Source: an uncultured Paracoccaceae bacterium
Lineage (GTDB): Bacteria; Pseudomonadota; Alphaproteobacteria; Rhodobacterales; Rhodobacteraceae
DNA: 64,000 nucleotides
NCBI GenBank assembly: GCA_947498985.1
Contig: CANMMF010000003.1
Span: 310,001 to 374,000 of the forward strand
Reading direction: 5' to 3'
Shown here in pieces: positions 1-8,438 of the stretch (position 1 is its first letter; every line of letters begins with the position of its first letter). The translations under genes and the position numbers were made by a program. The notes below the pieces were generated by a model. The model searched no databases. It saw nothing but the letters and a program-made list of their open reading frames with translations, and was not told the DNA's origin.

Positions 1-470
1 GCCATGCCCAGCAGCGAAAACGCCGCGAAGACGCCGAACATCAGCACATGCGCCAGATCGCCGTTTGCAACCAGATGCGCCCCGGACCAGAGCGCCAGCG
101 CGACCAGCAGCGGATGCCGGTGCAGCCGGACGATGCCAGGGCGCGTTGCATCAAAGGGCGCAGATCTGCCGCCGAAGGAAAACGGGTTCGGGCGGCCAGC
201 GACCAGGGCCACGATGAGGCACACAAGAAGCATCGCGACCAGCAGCACCCAGCCTTGCCAGGCGGCGCCCGACCAAAGCGCCACGTAGGGCGCACGCGCG
301 GCGGCGGCGATCAGCCAGGCCAGGGACAGCAGCGAGACGCAGGAGTAGATCAGCGTGAACATGCGCGCGCCGGTTTGCGCCACGATGCGGGATTTCACCG
401 GTGGCCGGACCGGCACCGCGTGCAGCCCGAGAAACACCGCGAAGGCCGCGACAAACTCCAGCCAGCCCAT
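1..470 (-). CDS. NnrU family membrane protein (3' end beyond left edge)
   Basis: Reading the minus strand from an ATG at 470 gives an open frame of about 156 codons that runs off the left edge. It opens with MGWLEFVAAFAVFLGLHAVP and continues as several hydrophobic segments separated by short basic loops, including RPNPFSFGG and a late RLHRHPLLVALALW. This is the layout of NnrU-family proteins, polytopic inner-membrane proteins named from nitrite/NO metabolism and related to zeta-carotene isomerase. The start lies 11 bases after the hemN stop, so the two genes are probably co-transcribed from the FNR-box promoter. The family call is from motif memory; the specific role is unknown, and the C-terminus is missing only because of the window edge. 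Confidence 0.75.
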   Translation of the reverse strand, partial: MGWLEFVAAFAVFLGLHAVPVRPPVKSRIVAQTGARMFTLIYSCVSLLSLAWLIAAAARAPYVALWSGAAWQGWVLLVAMLLVCLIVALVAGRPNPFSFGGRSAPFDATRPGIVRLHRHPLLVALALWSGAHLVANGDLAHVLMFGVFAAFSLLGM

Positions 471-481
471 GCGCCGCCGCC

Positions 482-1831
482 TCAGAGGGCCGCGGAATGT
501 CGGGCCTTCGACGCCGCAAGGTAGCTGTCGAAGGCCGCCGCCGCAACGCGGGCCAGCGGGGCGCCCCGGGGTGTGAGCCGGATGCCGTCCGCGCCCATTC
601 GGACCAGCCCGTCGCGGGCCATGTCCTCCAGCGCGGCGCGCGCGTCATGCCACCATCCCGCCTGTTTGCCGAAGCGGCGGCCAATCGCGTCGGGGTCGGC
701 ACGGCCGTCGCACATGATCCGCTCGATCACCGCGGCGCGCAGGTGGTCCTCATCGGCAAAGGCGCGGCCTTTGGCAATCGGCAAGCGACCGGCCTCGATG
801 GCGCGCGCCCAGGCGCCGGTCTCCGGCTGGTTCTGCACATAACCCCAGGGCGTGCGCCCGATGGAGGTGGCGCCCAGCCCGACCAGCGTCTGCGCCGGAT
901 CATCCGTGTAGCCCTGAAAATTGCGGTGCAGCCGTCCGGCGTCGGCTGCGAGGGACAGCCCGTCCGCGGGCAGGGCGAAGTGATCGATGCCGATGGCGCG
1001 GTAACCCGCATCGCTCAGCGCGCGCGCCGCCGTGCTGGCCTGCCGGGCGCGCGCGGCGGCATCGGGAAGCGCGTCTTCCGGGATCATGCGCTGGTTCTTG
1101 GCCATCCAGGGCACATGGGCATAGCCGAAAAGCGCCACCCGGTCCGGCGCCATCTGCGCCACGAGATCGACGGTCTGCAGCAGTTTCGCCTCGGTCTGAT
1201 GCGGCAGACCGTAGATCAGGTCAAAGTTGATCGCGCTGATCCCGTGCCGCCGGAACCAGCCCACCGCGCGGGCCACCATTTCGGGCGGCTGCACCCGGTT
1301 GATCGCGCGCTGCACTTCCGGGTCGAACTCCTGCACGCCAAAGCTGGCGCGGTTGAAGCCGAGGGCGGCCAGCCGCGCGACCATGTCTTCGGTCAGCGTG
1401 CGCGGATCGCTTTCGATGGCCACCTCCGCATCCGGCAGGATCTCGAACGCCTCGCCAAGTGCGGCCATGATCCGGCTGATCTGGTCGGGGCTGAGCGCCG
1501 TCGGCGTGCCGCCGCCCCAGTGCAGATGGGCCACCGGCATCCGGGCGGGCAGGGCCGCGCGCAACAGGGCGATCTCCGCCAGCAGATGGTCGACATAATC
1601 CTGCAGCGGGCCCTCGCGTTTCACGAGCTTCATGTTGCAGCCGCAATACCAGCACATCTGCCGGCAAAACGGCACATGGACGTAAAGCGAGATCGGGTCG
1701 CCGGCGGGCAGCCGTGCCAGCCAGGCACGCTGCGTCGTTTCAGGGAAATCCGCCTCGAAATGCGGCGCGGTCGGGTAGCTTGTGTAGCGCGGCGTCGCGA
1801 TCTGCGCGTAGCGTTCGATGACCTCGTCCAT
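482..1831 (-). CDS. hemN: Oxygen-independent coproporphyrinogen III oxidase (HemN)
   Basis: This 449-residue radical-SAM enzyme decarboxylates coproporphyrinogen III to protoporphyrinogen IX without oxygen in heme synthesis. The N-terminal YTSYPTAPHF and the cluster motif C56-RQM-C60-WY-C63-G-C65 (4Fe-4S ligands CX3CX2C, with the additional HemN cysteine) are present. HWGGGTPTAL, the SAM-binding GGGTP element, follows. The length is normal for bacterial HemN (about 450). An FNR-type box lies about 115 bases upstream, which fits low-oxygen induction as known for Rhodobacter hemN/hemZ. The NnrU-family gene follows 11 bases after its stop. HemW/HemN-like paralogs are the alternative, but the CX3CX2CXC pattern and full length favour true HemN. 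Confidence 0.93.
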   Translation of the reverse strand: MDEVIERYAQIATPRYTSYPTAPHFEADFPETTQRAWLARLPAGDPISLYVHVPFCRQMCWYCGCNMKLVKREGPLQDYVDHLLAEIALLRAALPARMPVAHLHWGGGTPTALSPDQISRIMAALGEAFEILPDAEVAIESDPRTLTEDMVARLAALGFNRASFGVQEFDPEVQRAINRVQPPEMVARAVGWFRRHGISAINFDLIYGLPHQTEAKLLQTVDLVAQMAPDRVALFGYAHVPWMAKNQRMIPEDALPDAAARARQASTAARALSDAGYRAIGIDHFALPADGLSLAADAGRLHRNFQGYTDDPAQTLVGLGATSIGRTPWGYVQNQPETGAWARAIEAGRLPIAKGRAFADEDHLRAAVIERIMCDGRADPDAIGRRFGKQAGWWHDARAALEDMARDGLVRMGADGIRLTPRGAPLARVAAAAFDSYLAASKARHSAAL

Positions 1832-1945
1832 CTCGCGGTCCTTCCCTGGGCTCGAGCGTTTCGGGCGCTGGCGCTGTCCGGCATCTGGCCGGACGGATCA
1901 CCTCGCCATGTGCCCATGGGATGCCAGCCGCGCGCCGGATGGTCC

Positions 1946-1959
1946 TTGATGTCGGTCAA
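1946..1959 (-). promoter_or_regulatory. FNR/FnrL-type box upstream of hemN
   Basis: The minus strand reads TTGACCGACATCAA, which matches the FNR/CRP-family half-site pattern TTGAY-N4-ATCAA. It lies about 115 bases before the hemN start, in the gap between hemN and the carbonic anhydrase stop. FnrL control of hemN is established in Rhodobacter; binding here is inferred from the sequence. Confidence 0.75.
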
Positions 1960-2044
1960 ACGCGGGCGGTTTGGGCCCCGGGGGCAAGAGCCGCCGGTCA
2001 CCGGTTGCCATCACCCGCCATCGCAAGCGCATGTCGCTGACCGT

Positions 2045-2692
2045 CTAGACCGGCAGGAACGCCTCGGTCTTCGGGTCCCACCATTCCAGCCCACCCTCGG
2101 CAAGCTCGGTCCAGAGCCCGTGCAGCGTGAGGTCGCCGTCATCCACCGCCTGACGGACAAACGGGAAGGTCATGAGATTGGTGAGCGACACCACGACCGC
2201 CTCTTTTTCCAGCAGGCGCGGCCGGTCTGACTCCGGCGCGTCCTTCACCCGCTCGTAACCGGGGCGCAGCAGATCCATCCAGCGTCCGACGAAACTGGAA
2301 TCGTCTTCAAGCTCCGGCGCGCGGCCTTCACACATGTCCAGACAGCCCTGCACACCGCCGCAGCGCGAATGTCCCAGCACGATCACATGCGCCACATGCA
2401 GCCCGGTGATGGCGTATTCGACCGCGGCGCTGGTGCCGTGCTTGTTGCCATCGGGCTCGTAGGGCGGCACGAGATTCGCGATGTTGCGGTGAATGAAAAA
2501 CTCCCCCTGATCGGCCTCGAACAGGTTTGTCACCTGAACCCGGCTGTCGCAGCACGAGATCACCATGGAGCGCGGCCGCTGCCCTTCATCGGCCAGACGC
2601 CGGTACCAGGCGCGATTCTCCTTGTAAGAGGTCGCTTTCCAGCCGTGATAACGCTGGATGAGATAGTTGGGCAGCGGGCGGACGCGGTGCAT
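2045..2692 (-). CDS. Beta-class carbonic anhydrase
   Basis: This is a 215-residue cytoplasmic zinc enzyme interconverting CO2 and bicarbonate. Family motifs are complete: C47-C-D49-S-R51 (zinc Cys and the Asp-Arg dyad), FFIHRNIANL, and G-H108-SR-C111-GGV with the other two zinc ligands. I chose the ATG at 2692 because GAGG sits about seven bases upstream; an in-frame TTG at 2698 would add two residues. It is divergent from the small gene starting at 2839. The length and motifs are ordinary for the plant-type/bacterial beta class. The direction of catalysis in this organism cannot be told from the sequence. Confidence 0.93.
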   Translation of the reverse strand: MHRVRPLPNYLIQRYHGWKATSYKENRAWYRRLADEGQRPRSMVISCCDSRVQVTNLFEADQGEFFIHRNIANLVPPYEPDGNKHGTSAAVEYAITGLHVAHVIVLGHSRCGGVQGCLDMCEGRAPELEDDSSFVGRWMDLLRPGYERVKDAPESDRPRLLEKEAVVVSLTNLMTFPFVRQAVDDGDLTLHGLWTELAEGGLEWWDPKTEAFLPV

Positions 2693-2838
2693 GGGCAACC
2701 TCGGTGGTGACGGTGCGACGCCTCAACTACGCCGGATTGTCGCGAAATTCGAGAGAAAAGAACGATCCCGCATAACCTTTTGGGAAGGTGCGTCTGCGTA
2801 GATAGCGGCGCCGTGGGGGCACGAATATGGGGTGAGAT

Positions 2839-3219
2839 GTGAGTGAGCTTAGCTTTCTGACGCCGAAGGAACGGGCGCGGCTGGACACCACGCAGCTGGA
2901 AACGCTGCACAGTACGCTTGGGGCGCATGCCGCCGAAGAGGTCATGTGCCGCGCGATGGAGGATCTGGGCACCCGCCTGTGCCAGATCCACGACCGCGCC
3001 ATGTCGGGCCCGCGCGAGGTGCTGCACCGAGAGCTGCGCGCGATCGGGGCGGTCGCCGAGCAGATCGGGCTGTCCGGTGTGGCCAGCGTGGCGCATGACG
3101 TGATGAATTCGGTCGAACACGGGGACCGCATCGCGGAGGCCGCGACATTGGCGCGCCTGGCGCGCATGGGGGAACAATCGCTGGTGGCGCTCTGGGATCT
3201 GCAGGGGCTTTCGGTCTGA
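2839..3219 (+). CDS. Conserved-looking hypothetical protein, helical, 126 aa
   Basis: I do not recognise this family. The GTG start has GGGGTGAG just upstream. The product is predicted soluble and almost wholly alpha-helical, with no signal peptide or membrane segment. It has heptad-like runs (LETLHSTLGAHAAEEVMCRAMEDL; VLHRELRAIGAVAEQIG) and a His-rich centre that loosely recalls histidine-phosphotransfer-like four-helix bundles, but I see no convincing HxxKG motif. Codon use matches the flanking core genes, so it is probably a real native gene. It stands alone between divergent carbonic anhydrase and the aminopeptidase, 60 bases ahead of the latter, and may be co-transcribed with it. Confidence 0.7.
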   Translation: MSELSFLTPKERARLDTTQLETLHSTLGAHAAEEVMCRAMEDLGTRLCQIHDRAMSGPREVLHRELRAIGAVAEQIGLSGVASVAHDVMNSVEHGDRIAEAATLARLARMGEQSLVALWDLQGLSV

Positions 3220-3279
3220 TCGCTCTTGCGGCTGACGGCGCAGCGACTACGCTGGTGCGGTCAGTGAAAGGACCCCCCG

Positions 3280-4665
3280 ATGCCCATGACGTTTGCGCCT
3301 GAAACAGCGGCGACCCGACCGCTTCACGTCGTCGAGCCCGATGAGGTGGAGGTCTGGATCGCCCAGCAGGACGACCGCACGCGCCTCTGGGTCGAAAGCT
3401 CCGGATTTACCGGCGCCATCGGCAGCGCGGTCACCGTGCCGGACGCATCGGGCGCACCGGCCTCGGCGGTCATCGGTTACGGCACCGCGGCGCAACGCGC
3501 GCGGCAGCGCTTTGTCCTGGCCGCGGCGGCGCCGCAGCTGGCGCCGGGCAGCTACAGCCTTGCCGGTGGCGTGGCGGAGGACGATCTGGCCACCGAAAGC
3601 CTGGGCTGGCTGCTGTCGGGCTACGGCTTTTGCCGCTACCGCGAGAATACGCCGAAGATCCCCGGGCTGGTCGCGCCCGCAGGCATCGACGCCGCGCGCA
3701 TCGAGACGCTGGCCGAAGCGGAGGCGCTGACCCGCGATCTGGTCAACACACCCGCCGCCGACATGGGGCCGGAGGCGCTTGAAGCCGCGGCCCGCGCGCT
3801 GGCGGAGCGGTTCGGCGCGTCCATCGCGGTAACCACCGGCGAAGATCTTTTGCGCGACAATTTCCCGATGATCCACGCCGTCGGGCGCGCCGCCGTTCAG
3901 GCGCCGCGGCTCATCGACATGCGCTGGGGCGATTCCGGCCCGATGCTGACGCTGGTGGGCAAGGGGGTGTGTTTTGACACCGGCGGGCTCAACCTCAAAC
4001 CCGGCTCGTCCATGGGATTGATGAAAAAGGACATGGGCGGCGCGGCCAACGTGCTGGGGCTGGCGCATATCATCATGGCGCAGGGCCTGCCGCTGCGCCT
4101 GCGGGTGCTGATCCCCGCGGTGGAAAACTCGGTCTCGTCCGGCAGTTTCCGGCCGCAGGACATCCTGACCTCGCGAAAGGGGCTGACGGTGGAGATCAAC
4201 AACACCGATGCCGAAGGCCGTCTGGTGCTCGCCGACGCATTGGCGCTGGGCGACGAGGAAAAGCCAGACCTGATGATCTCCATGGCGACGCTCACCGGTG
4301 CGGCGCGGGTGGCGGTGGGCCCGGATCTCGCGCCGTTTTACTGCGATGACGAGACCTTCGCGATCGAGCTGGAGCAGGCGGGCCGCCGGATGGCCGACCC
4401 GCTCTGGCGGATGCCGTTCTGGGAGCCTTACGAGGCGATGATCGAGCCGGGGATCGCCGATCTCGACAATGCGCCATCGGGCGGCTTTGCCGGGTCGATC
4501 ACCGCGGCGCTGTTCCTGCGCCGCTTTGTCGAGGACTGCCCGCGCTACGCGCATTTCGACATCTACGCCTGGCAACCGCGCCCGGCGGCGGGCCGCTCCA
4601 AGGGCGGCCTGGGGCAGGGCGCACGGGCAATTTTCGGAGCGTTGCCGCAGGCGCTCAACCTGTGA
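3280..4665 (+). CDS. M17 leucyl aminopeptidase family protein
   Basis: This 461-residue cytosolic dimetal exopeptidase removes N-terminal residues from peptides. The catalytic C-terminal domain carries VGKGVCFDTGGLNLK (about 227-241), MKKDMGGAA (about 247-255) and the family signature NTDAEGRL at 308-315, which supplies metal ligands and the bicarbonate-site Arg. The N-terminal macro-like domain is short, as in the smaller alphaproteobacterial M17 members rather than PepA of about 500 residues. The stop overlaps the next start by four bases (GTGA), so it is translationally coupled to an NlpC/P60 peptidase. The pairing suggests turnover of cell-wall peptides or other peptides; this is inference. 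Confidence 0.9.
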   Translation: MPMTFAPETAATRPLHVVEPDEVEVWIAQQDDRTRLWVESSGFTGAIGSAVTVPDASGAPASAVIGYGTAAQRARQRFVLAAAAPQLAPGSYSLAGGVAEDDLATESLGWLLSGYGFCRYRENTPKIPGLVAPAGIDAARIETLAEAEALTRDLVNTPAADMGPEALEAAARALAERFGASIAVTTGEDLLRDNFPMIHAVGRAAVQAPRLIDMRWGDSGPMLTLVGKGVCFDTGGLNLKPGSSMGLMKKDMGGAANVLGLAHIIMAQGLPLRLRVLIPAVENSVSSGSFRPQDILTSRKGLTVEINNTDAEGRLVLADALALGDEEKPDLMISMATLTGAARVAVGPDLAPFYCDDETFAIELEQAGRRMADPLWRMPFWEPYEAMIEPGIADLDNAPSGGFAGSITAALFLRRFVEDCPRYAHFDIYAWQPRPAAGRSKGGLGQGARAIFGALPQALNL

Positions 4666-5498
4666 CGCCCGACCGTCGCCTGACCGCTTCAAACGGGCGG
4701 GTTGCGCATCTCTCGCTCAAGGGGCGCGTCACGGCTGAGGCCTTTGTCGAAGGCCGGATTGAGCAGGTGATCGGCTACCCGTTCCTGCATGCCGCGCCGG
4801 GCGGCGCGGCGGACAGGCAGCTTTTGTGGGGCGACCGGGTCCGCGTATTGGAAACCCGCGGCGACTGGTCCTTCGTGCAGTCGGTGAAGGACGGCTATGT
4901 AGGCTATCTGGACCGCGCCCTGACCGCGCCGCAGGACTGCACGCACAGCGTCACGGCGCGCACCACCTGGGCTTATCCCACACCCGATTTCAAGCAACCG
5001 CCCGCACATGTCCTGCATCTGGGCAGCCGCGTGCAAGTGTCGGAGACCGGTCCGCGCTGGGCGCGGATCGACGTGGCGGAGGCTGAGACCGCCTTTGTAC
5101 CTGCAGGCCATCTGTCGCCGCTCGACAGCCCCGCTTCCGATCCGGTTGCAGTGGCTGAGCGGTTTCTGGGCACGCCCTATGTCTGGGCGGGCAATTGCGG
5201 TTTCGGCATCGACTGTTCGGGCCTCGTGCAGATCGCCTGCCATGCCTGCGGCATCGACGCGCCGGGCGACAGCGATCTGCAGGAGGCGGCGCTTGGCGCA
5301 ACCCTGCCGCCGGGCACACCGCCGTTGCGCGGGGATCTGCTGTTCTGGAAAGGCCATGTGGCCTGGGTGGCGGATCCGGACACGATCCTGCACGCCAACG
5401 CGGGCCACATGGCGGTGACGTTTGAGCCGCTGCAGGCGGCCATCGCGCGGATCGCAGCGCAGGGCGACGGGCCGGTGACGCGGCATGCGCGGCTCTGA
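4662..5498 (+). CDS. NlpC/P60 family peptidase with SH3-like N-terminal region
   Basis: This 278-residue protein starts at GTG overlapping the aminopeptidase stop. The first ~150 residues contain two SH3b-like segments (LWGDRVRVLETRGDWSFVQ; LHLGSRVQVSETGPRWARID). The C-terminal NlpC/P60 domain has GTPYVWAG, the nucleophile in D-C185-SGLVQ and the His in KG-H232-VAWV, followed by LHANAGH. Such enzymes cleave the gamma-D-Glu-diaminopimelate bond of peptidoglycan stem peptides. No signal peptide is visible, so it may act on recycled muropeptides in the cytoplasm together with the upstream aminopeptidase; this is inference from the operon. Confidence 0.9.
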   Translation: MTPDRRLTASNGRVAHLSLKGRVTAEAFVEGRIEQVIGYPFLHAAPGGAADRQLLWGDRVRVLETRGDWSFVQSVKDGYVGYLDRALTAPQDCTHSVTARTTWAYPTPDFKQPPAHVLHLGSRVQVSETGPRWARIDVAEAETAFVPAGHLSPLDSPASDPVAVAERFLGTPYVWAGNCGFGIDCSGLVQIACHACGIDAPGDSDLQEAALGATLPPGTPPLRGDLLFWKGHVAWVADPDTILHANAGHMAVTFEPLQAAIARIAAQGDGPVTRHARL

Positions 5499-5625
5499 TC
5501 CGCAAATGCCGATGCGGGTGTGACGACCGCGCGAGCCCGAAGGCGGCCTCTGGCGCGGGACATGACCGGGCGGCGTTCTGTCGCCCGTCCCGGCCCCGGG
5601 CAGCGGGCGAGGCGGGGGGCGGCGC

Positions 5626-6273
5626 TCAGGCCGCGGGGACGCTCTGCCGGTCCTCCGAGACGCCGCGCAAAGGCGCAAGCCGGCCGTTTTCCAGCCGCCA
5701 GCTTTGCGGCGGTGCCATGCGCGCGCGCAGCCGGGTGAGGTGCCACGCGTCCCGCCCGGCGGCATGGGCCGGTTCCAGCCCGTAGCGCGTCTCGATCCCC
5801 GGCGCGCCACCGGTGCCGGGGGTGAGCAGGATCCCCAGCGGCTGGCAGCGGCCTTCGCGCCCGCCGGTCTCTGCGGCCAGATGCAGGCGGCGCACCGGCG
5901 TCATCGCGGGCGGCTCCGGCAGATCGGCCACCACCACCGGCACGGTGCCGCTGCGCAGCACCTCTTCCATGCACCACAAGAGATCCTCGGGCCTGCGCGG
6001 GCTCAGGAAGGTCAGCAGCTGCGGCGGCAGGATCCCGGTGATGCCATTGGGGTTCAGGGGTTCGGTGCCCCAGCCGGGCGCGATCCAGATCACCGGCCCC
6101 GCCATGGGACCGCCGGAAACCATATGCGCCGCCGCATGCAGCGCCAGCGTCCGGCGCGCCCGCCCGCAAAACTCGTGTACCCGCATGAGCGGCAGGCTCA
6201 CTTCGGACCACAAGCTCAGATGCGGGCCTGCGCGATGGGCGCGGCGGCCAAGGCGGGGATCGGCAGAGGACAT
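5626..6273 (-). CDS. ImuA-like SOS mutagenesis protein (RecA-fold), orphan
   Basis: The 215-residue product resembles ImuA/SulA-like proteins: WIAPGWGTEPLNPNGI, LLWCMEEVLRSGTVPVVVADLP and TPVRRLHLAAETG follow the order of the degenerate RecA-fold core of ImuA. ImuA normally works with ImuB and DnaE2 in SOS-induced translesion synthesis. A LexA box lies 17 bases upstream of the start, which strongly supports the assignment. Unusually, no imuB or dnaE2 follows: the downstream 127 bases hold no gene and then the convergent NlpC/P60 gene ends. The partner genes may lie elsewhere on the chromosome, or this may be a diverged lone paralog. Confidence 0.72.
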   Translation of the reverse strand: MSSADPRLGRRAHRAGPHLSLWSEVSLPLMRVHEFCGRARRTLALHAAAHMVSGGPMAGPVIWIAPGWGTEPLNPNGITGILPPQLLTFLSPRRPEDLLWCMEEVLRSGTVPVVVADLPEPPAMTPVRRLHLAAETGGREGRCQPLGILLTPGTGGAPGIETRYGLEPAHAAGRDAWHLTRLRARMAPPQSWRLENGRLAPLRGVSEDRQSVPAA

Positions 6274-6289
6274 GCCGCCAGCCTACAAT

Positions 6290-6304
6290 GTTCTTTCTTT
6301 GTTC
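6290..6304 (-). promoter_or_regulatory. Alphaproteobacterial LexA (SOS) box
   Basis: The plus strand reads GTTC-TTTCTTT-GTTC (GAAC-N7-GAAC on the coding strand of the ImuA-like gene). This is the direct-repeat LexA site established for Rhodobacter and other alphaproteobacteria. It ends 17 bases before the ImuA-like start, where a repressor would block transcription. The divergent aldo/keto reductase is 106 bases away on the other side and may or may not be affected. Confidence 0.85.
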
Positions 6305-6409
6305 TCAAGAGCGCAGCGCCCTCTTTCCGGATCGATGGCTTGCAATTGACCCGTCCGCCGTGCACCCCATGTCCCCAGACACCGCGAACAGATATCAAGA
6401 GACACACGC

Positions 6410-7450
6410 ATGCGCATGAACGCTCTGGGCCGCACCGGCATCACAGTATCCGAACTCTGCCTCGGCACGATGACCTTCGGCCGCCACACCGAAGAGGCCG
6501 ACGCCCATGCGCAGATGGACCGCGCGCTGGATGGCGGCATCAACTTTCTTGACACCGCCGAGATGTACCCGGTGAACCCGATCGAGGCGGAAACCGTGGG
6601 CGACAGCGAACGGGTGGTGGGACGCTGGATGGCCAAAACCGGACGGCGCGGCGACTGGGTGGTGGCCACAAAGGTCACCGGCGAGGGCTCGTCTGCGGTG
6701 CGGGATGGCGGGCCGATCACCGGCGACCTCATTCCGCAGACGGTCGAGGCGTCGCTGCAGCGGCTGCAGACCGATTACATCGACCTTTACCAGCTGCACT
6801 GGGCCAATCGCGGCAGCTATGCCTTCCGCCAGCACTGGACCTACGATCCGTCCGGGCAGGACCGTGATGCCATTGTGCAGAACATGCAGGACGTGCTGGG
6901 CGCGCTCGGCCGCGAGGTCGAGAAGGGCCGCGTGCGGGCCTTTGGCCTGTCGAACGAGACGACCTGGGGCACGGCGATGTGGCTGCGTCTGGCCGAAGAG
7001 AGCGGCGCGCCGCGTGTGGCCTCGATCCAGAACGAGTATTCGCTGCTCTGCCGTCTGGCCGACACCGATCTGGCCGAGCTGATGGTGAACGAGGATGTCG
7101 GGCTGCTGCCGTTTTCGCCGCTGGCGCAGGGGCTTCTGACCGGCAAGTATCAGGACGGGATTCCCGCAGGTTCGCGCCGGGAGGTGAACCCGGAACTGGG
7201 CGGTCGGATGACCGACCGGGTGCTGCCCGCGGTTGCGGCCTATCTGGAGGTCGCCCGCGCGTTCGATCTCGATCCCGTGCAGATGGCGCTGGCCTGGTCC
7301 GCGCGCCGGCCGTTTGTGACCTCATCGATCTTCGGCGCCACCCATTCGGGTCAGCTGGAGCATGCACTGGGCGTGGCGGAACTGACGCTTTCGGACGAGG
7401 TGCTGGACGCGCTCAACACCGCCCACAAGGCGCATCCGCTGCCTTATTGA
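6410..7450 (+). CDS. Aldo/keto reductase, Tas-like
   Basis: This 346-residue (beta/alpha)8 NADPH-dependent oxidoreductase has the AKR catalytic tetrad: D48 in INFLDTAEMY, Y53, K88 in WVVATKV and H130 in YIDLYQLHW. The insertion with SYAFRQHWTYDP and the length match the Tas/YajO-type longer bacterial AKRs. The C-terminal TSSIFGATHSGQLEHAL is the nucleotide-binding end. The substrate cannot be told. An ATG two codons in (6416) is an alternative start. It is divergent from the SOS gene and convergent with the XRE regulator. Confidence 0.88.
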   Translation: MRMNALGRTGITVSELCLGTMTFGRHTEEADAHAQMDRALDGGINFLDTAEMYPVNPIEAETVGDSERVVGRWMAKTGRRGDWVVATKVTGEGSSAVRDGGPITGDLIPQTVEASLQRLQTDYIDLYQLHWANRGSYAFRQHWTYDPSGQDRDAIVQNMQDVLGALGREVEKGRVRAFGLSNETTWGTAMWLRLAEESGAPRVASIQNEYSLLCRLADTDLAELMVNEDVGLLPFSPLAQGLLTGKYQDGIPAGSRREVNPELGGRMTDRVLPAVAAYLEVARAFDLDPVQMALAWSARRPFVTSSIFGATHSGQLEHALGVAELTLSDEVLDALNTAHKAHPLPY

Positions 7451-7468
7451 GCCGGGTGCCGTGCCGTC

Positions 7469-8332
7469 TCAGCGATCCAGGTCCGCCAGCAAGCCACTCA
7501 GGTGCTCGGGAAAGGCGCGGGAGGTGACGGTGGCCTCGCGCACAAGATGGTCGAAATGCTCGGTGAAGGCGGTGATGCGCTCGGTATCGCGGAACGCAAG
7601 ATAGGTGCGCCCCATGTAGAGCACCGCCAGCAGCGGGCCGAACACCGTGAGCGGCGCGGAATACAGGCGGCGCGCGTCAAAGAGCGACATGCGCAGGCGC
7701 GGATAGAGCGACTCCGTCAGCACGATCAGCGCGTCCAGTTGCTCGCGCCGGGCCGCAATCGGCAGGCTCGCGTAGTAACCGGTGCCCTTGGCAAAACTGT
7801 CGATCTCGTAGAGCGGCAGCGCAATCTCGTAGTCCGACCGCGCCTTTTGCATCCAGTCGAGCCGGTCGGCAGAGGCGTTGATCGCCTGGGTCGTCGTGCG
7901 GCCCAGTGACGGCCCGTATTCCCATTCCAGCACCGCGCGGGTCTTGAGCATGTCGGGCAACATCGCGGGCACGTGCCGGATCTTGTAGCCCTCGGCCTCC
8001 CGGTGCCATTCAAAGATCGTCTCGTCGATCAGCGCGCGCGGCGCCTCGGTCAGGGTCATCGAGTTGGCCAGCAGGTCGGCGGCATTTTCGGGCCGGTCCG
8101 ACAGGCCCAGCAGCCAGTCGGCGGAAACCCCGAGCGCCTGCGCAAACGCCGCCACGAGATGCCCGTTCGGCAGCCGCGCGCCGTCATCCTTGAGCAGTTG
8201 CGACACCGTCGAGCGGTCGGTGCCCACCCGCCGGGCCAGCGCGGTCTGGTTGCTGCGTGCCAGCGCCATCGCCTCCGCCAGCCGGTGGCGAAAGAGGGCG
8301 GCGCGGTCGCGTTTGTCGATTATTTCCAACAT
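7469..8332 (-). CDS. XRE-family transcriptional regulator with C-terminal sensing domain
   Basis: This 287-residue protein has an N-terminal lambda-repressor-type helix-turn-helix (about residues 14-72: LAEAMALARSNQTALARRVG, DRSTVSQLLKD, HLVAAFAQALGVSADWLLGL). About 200 residues without a known catalytic motif follow, probably ligand binding or oligomerisation. It is divergent from a fatty acid desaturase with 106 bases between the starts. Two inverted repeats lie in that gap, one touching its own start, so autoregulation and control of the desaturase are likely. This is inference; the inducing ligand is unknown. Confidence 0.85.
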   Translation of the reverse strand: MLEIIDKRDRAALFRHRLAEAMALARSNQTALARRVGTDRSTVSQLLKDDGARLPNGHLVAAFAQALGVSADWLLGLSDRPENAADLLANSMTLTEAPRALIDETIFEWHREAEGYKIRHVPAMLPDMLKTRAVLEWEYGPSLGRTTTQAINASADRLDWMQKARSDYEIALPLYEIDSFAKGTGYYASLPIAARREQLDALIVLTESLYPRLRMSLFDARRLYSAPLTVFGPLLAVLYMGRTYLAFRDTERITAFTEHFDHLVREATVTSRAFPEHLSGLLADLDR

Positions 8333-8335
8333 CTG

Positions 8336-8378
8336 GTGATTATTATCACGATTTTTGAATTTTATGAACTGAATTCAG
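8336..8378. promoter_or_regulatory. Two candidate operators between XRE regulator and desaturase
   Basis: GTGAT-TATT-ATCAC (8336-8349) is a 5-bp-arm inverted repeat immediately before the regulator start. CTGAATTCAG (8369-8378) is a perfect 10-bp palindrome between it and the desaturase. The AT-rich spacer stands out from the GC-rich flanks. Function is inferred. Confidence 0.5.
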
Positions 8379-8438
8379 AATGGCGCGCGACCGCCGCGCC
8401 GCCCATTCTGGGAACGGGACAAAGAAACGGAGTGGTTG

